From Bacteroidota bacterium (GTDB lineage Bacteria; Bacteroidota; Bacteroidia; Palsa-965), in assembly GCA_013298545.1 (NCBI GenBank), contig JAAFIA010000016.1, forward strand, positions 1 to 61,296: DNA of 61,296 nt, written 5' to 3'. Made by a program: the position numbers and the translations under genes. Position 1 is the stretch's first letter. Each line of letters begins with the position of its first letter. Below are positions 59,976 through 61,296 of the stretch, one piece after another. The notes below the pieces were generated by a model. It worked only from the letters and a program-made list of their open reading frames with translations, made no database searches and was not told the DNA's origin.

Positions 59976-60797
59976 ATGGTTCCTGATTATGTAACTGAGC
60001 CGCCAAGGCCAAATGCACAGCGCGCACGAACGGCTTGTTCGTTTATGTGGGCGATGTTGGTATTGAGTTTGTTGATGATTTTTGTAAACTATATGCTTGT
60101 CGAAATCAAAGACAGAGACCCCGAAGATTCGAGTACCGCTGTTATGGCAATTGGATTTGGGCTTGTAGCATTCATTTATCTAGTGGTCTATATATTGACC
60201 ATTATTTTTTTCATCATGTGGTTTCGCCGTGCTTATTACAACTTGCAGAAGTTTGGCCCGCCATATCCCGATTATAGTGAAGGTTGGGCTTCTGGTGCTT
60301 GGTTTGTTCCATTCTTGAATTTAGTACGACCAGTCCAAATCATGCGCGAAATATGGGATTTAACGCCCAATGCACTTCGCGAACCGTCTGAGAAAAAAGA
60401 ATTGCCTGGTGGTGGAATGATTAGTTTTTGGTGGGCAACTTGGCTGATTGGCAACATTGCAGCCAACATCGCTAGTCGTATTGATACATTTGGATCAAAT
60501 GCATCTGCAATTTTTATCCTTCAAGTTATTTCAGGTATCAGTCATGTCATGGCTGCATACCTATTGATTCAAATCATCCGTACAATTTCCATCGAAGAAG
60601 AAGCCTTGGCTGAACGTACACGCGTTGTTACCTTACAACGTCAAAGCGAGTGGATGCATGCACAGCAAGCGCAAGAACAAGAGGCACAAACCAATTCGCA
60701 AAACTGGCAAAATCCCGCTGCTGATCATCCTTTGCCGCAAACGCCTCCAACAGACACGCCTCCAGCATCCGATCGGTGGATGCCGCCGCAACAGTAA
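59976..60797 (+). CDS. DUF4328 membrane protein
   Basis: A protein of 273 aa. Hydrophobic segments lie at about 20-42, 56-85, 147-165 and 178-200. The DUF4328 pattern is clear: FFIMWFRRAYYNLQKFG, then YSEGWASGAWFVPFLNLVRPVQIMREIW. A cytoplasmic C-terminal tail of ~60 residues is Gln- and Pro-rich (QQAQEQEAQTNSQN, PLPQTPPTDTPP). Function is unknown in the family. The promoter element in the right 77-bp repeat is directly upstream; a terminator follows 36 bp after the stop. Confidence 0.87.
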   Translation: MVPDYVTEPPRPNAQRARTACSFMWAMLVLSLLMIFVNYMLVEIKDRDPEDSSTAVMAIGFGLVAFIYLVVYILTIIFFIMWFRRAYYNLQKFGPPYPDYSEGWASGAWFVPFLNLVRPVQIMREIWDLTPNALREPSEKKELPGGGMISFWWATWLIGNIAANIASRIDTFGSNASAIFILQVISGISHVMAAYLLIQIIRTISIEEEALAERTRVVTLQRQSEWMHAQQAQEQEAQTNSQNWQNPAADHPLPQTPPTDTPPASDRWMPPQQ

Positions 60798-60832
60798 ATT
60801 ATTGTATTGCCACTGCTGAAAAAGGAATAATA

Positions 60833-60869
60833 AAAAACACCGCCATTCTTTCAAGAGGCGGTGTTTTTG
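60833..60869. terminator. Bidirectional terminator
   Basis: AAAAACACCGCC (60833-60844) pairs with GGCGGTGTTTTT (60857-60868), with A/T runs on both sides. It serves the DUF4328 gene and the minus-strand small-gene operon. Confidence 0.85.
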
Positions 60870-60887
60870 TTTTAAAGAGAAAAATAT

Positions 60888-61046
60888 TTAGAGCGAAGAA
60901 AGATCAGCTTTCTGTAAGTATTTTTTTGCGTTTTCGATTTTCTTTGGAAAAAGAACTTGGTCTTTCAGTTTGTAGGCAACCAAAGACAAAAGCCCCGATT
61001 CAGGTACCTGAATGAGTTTTTCGGATGATTGTTTTTTCATTTTCAT
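60888..61046 (-). CDS. Small hypothetical protein (52 aa)
   Basis: A 52-residue frame from the ATG at 61046 (MKMKKQSSEKLIQVPESGLL), ending KKYLQKADLSSL. A second ATG at 61040 is in frame. It begins 9 bp after the stop of a partial upstream gene on the same strand and ends just before a terminator, so it fits an operon. It is basic with an amphipathic helix-like C-terminus; no family was recognised. Confidence 0.55.
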   Translation of the reverse strand: MKMKKQSSEKLIQVPESGLLSLVAYKLKDQVLFPKKIENAKKYLQKADLSSL

Positions 61047-61055
61047 AATGTAAAA

Positions 61056-61296
61056 TTAGCTATTTTTTCGGAATATCAATAGTGCATCGTACTTTTTATA
61101 TTGGATGTATGGCTCAAAACTTGTGCCATTTTCCTTTTTGCAGCCACCTTGGAAGTCAAAGTCAATGTTTAACTGCGCGTGATTTTTATCTAGATATTTT
61201 TGATAAATGCTGATTCGCTGATTTATCTTTCGACAAGACTCTTTACAGTTCTTCGCACAAGTTGATTTGCATACATCTACAAAATCGGATCTACTG
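61056..61296 (-). CDS. Partial Cys-rich protein, N-terminus beyond window
   Basis: An open frame runs on the minus strand from the window edge to a TAA at 61058-61056 and covers 79 codons. It has no internal ATG start, so the true start is outside. The visible N-terminal end is rich in cysteine (VCKSTCAKNCKESCRK, four Cys), followed by FDFQGGCKKENG and SFEPYIQYKKYDALLIF. The evenly spaced Cys residues suggest metal binding or disulfides. No family was recognised. The 52-aa gene follows 9 bp later. Confidence 0.5.
   Translation of the reverse strand, partial: SRSDFVDVCKSTCAKNCKESCRKINQRISIYQKYLDKNHAQLNIDFDFQGGCKKENGTSFEPYIQYKKYDALLIFRKNS

Noticed and set aside
1-61296. tRNA or rRNA genes and insertion sequences
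   Set aside because: While reading both strands I recognised no cloverleaf with a conserved T-loop motif, no rRNA signature and no transposase or integrase motif; a tRNA scan was not run, so a missed tRNA remains possible.

Overview
The window reads as chromosome of a Bacteroidota bacterium. Six large exported proteins end in the type IX secretion (T9SS) C-terminal sorting domain, and a PorV/PorQ-type outer-membrane barrel is encoded beside one of them. Many genes are preceded by the Bacteroidota promoter element TAnnTTTG instead of a clear Shine-Dalgarno. There is an HU-CCDC81/SPOR envelope protein, a cytophagalysin-type M43 protease, and a carbamoyl-phosphate synthase large chain without the C-terminal regulatory domain. 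kdsB indicates a lipopolysaccharide outer membrane. mqnE and an MqnP/UbiA-type prenyltransferase indicate menaquinone synthesis by the futalosine route. I recognised no rRNA, tRNA, CRISPR array, transposase or integrase.

Layout. 1-4.9 kb: the 3' end of a giant T9SS cargo gene and a PorV-like barrel. 5.0-7.4 kb: greA, a HIT protein, a lipoprotein and a subclass B1 metallo-beta-lactamase. 7.5-9.0 kb: a solitary OLD-type ATPase/TOPRIM protein. 9.1-16 kb: two T9SS proteins around kdsB and an HU-CCDC81/SPOR protein. 16.4-20 kb: a LytS/LytTR two-component pair, then a YCII / SRPBCC / DUF4287 operon. 20.2-24.2 kb (minus): an operon of subtilase, small membrane protein, MqnP-like enzyme and SanA-like protein. 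24.3-29.7 kb: hypothetical genes, a bestrophin, and a sigma factor with a membrane-anchored partner. 29.8-32.1 kb (minus): heme-binding protein, Tat-exported class V PLP enzyme and membrane-anchored RidA. 32.2-34.0 kb: an RluA-type gene, an inserted RelE/ParE toxin-antitoxin cassette and arfB. 34.1-39.8 kb: an envelope operon (amidase, GH18, LRR). 39.8-44.4 kb: rluD-like, HAD phosphatase, an orphan small-RNA candidate, mqnE and an M43 protease. 45-47 kb: prc. 47.2-48.4 kb: a Panacea-type toxin-antitoxin pair. 48.4-53.9 kb: DODA dioxygenase, NTF2-like, GMC oxidoreductase, MazG, a MacB-like permease and a GNAT. 54-56.8 kb: carB. 56.9-59.9 kb: a repeat-bounded three-gene cassette. 60-61.3 kb: a DUF4328 protein and a small-gene operon cut by the window edge.

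The most unusual part is 56872-59944. Two copies of a 77-bp sequence (69 bp identical, one mismatch, 7 more identical) bound three genes. The first gene's C-terminal half resembles, from memory, the region that precedes the AAA+ domain in ATPases of extracellular contractile injection systems (eCIS), but no AAA+ domain follows. The second encodes a cysteine-free cytoplasmic protein with a disordered N-terminus. The third encodes a lipoprotein. Each repeat copy carries a promoter-like element, so the cassette appears to have been inserted upstream of the DUF4328 gene with duplication of its promoter. A toxin-antitoxin cassette at 33 kb shows a second insertion signature: the last codons of the RluA-type gene are repeated beyond it. 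Three intergenic loci (12.5, 20.1 and 29.7 kb) share words that build long inverted repeats and look like an undescribed small repeat family.
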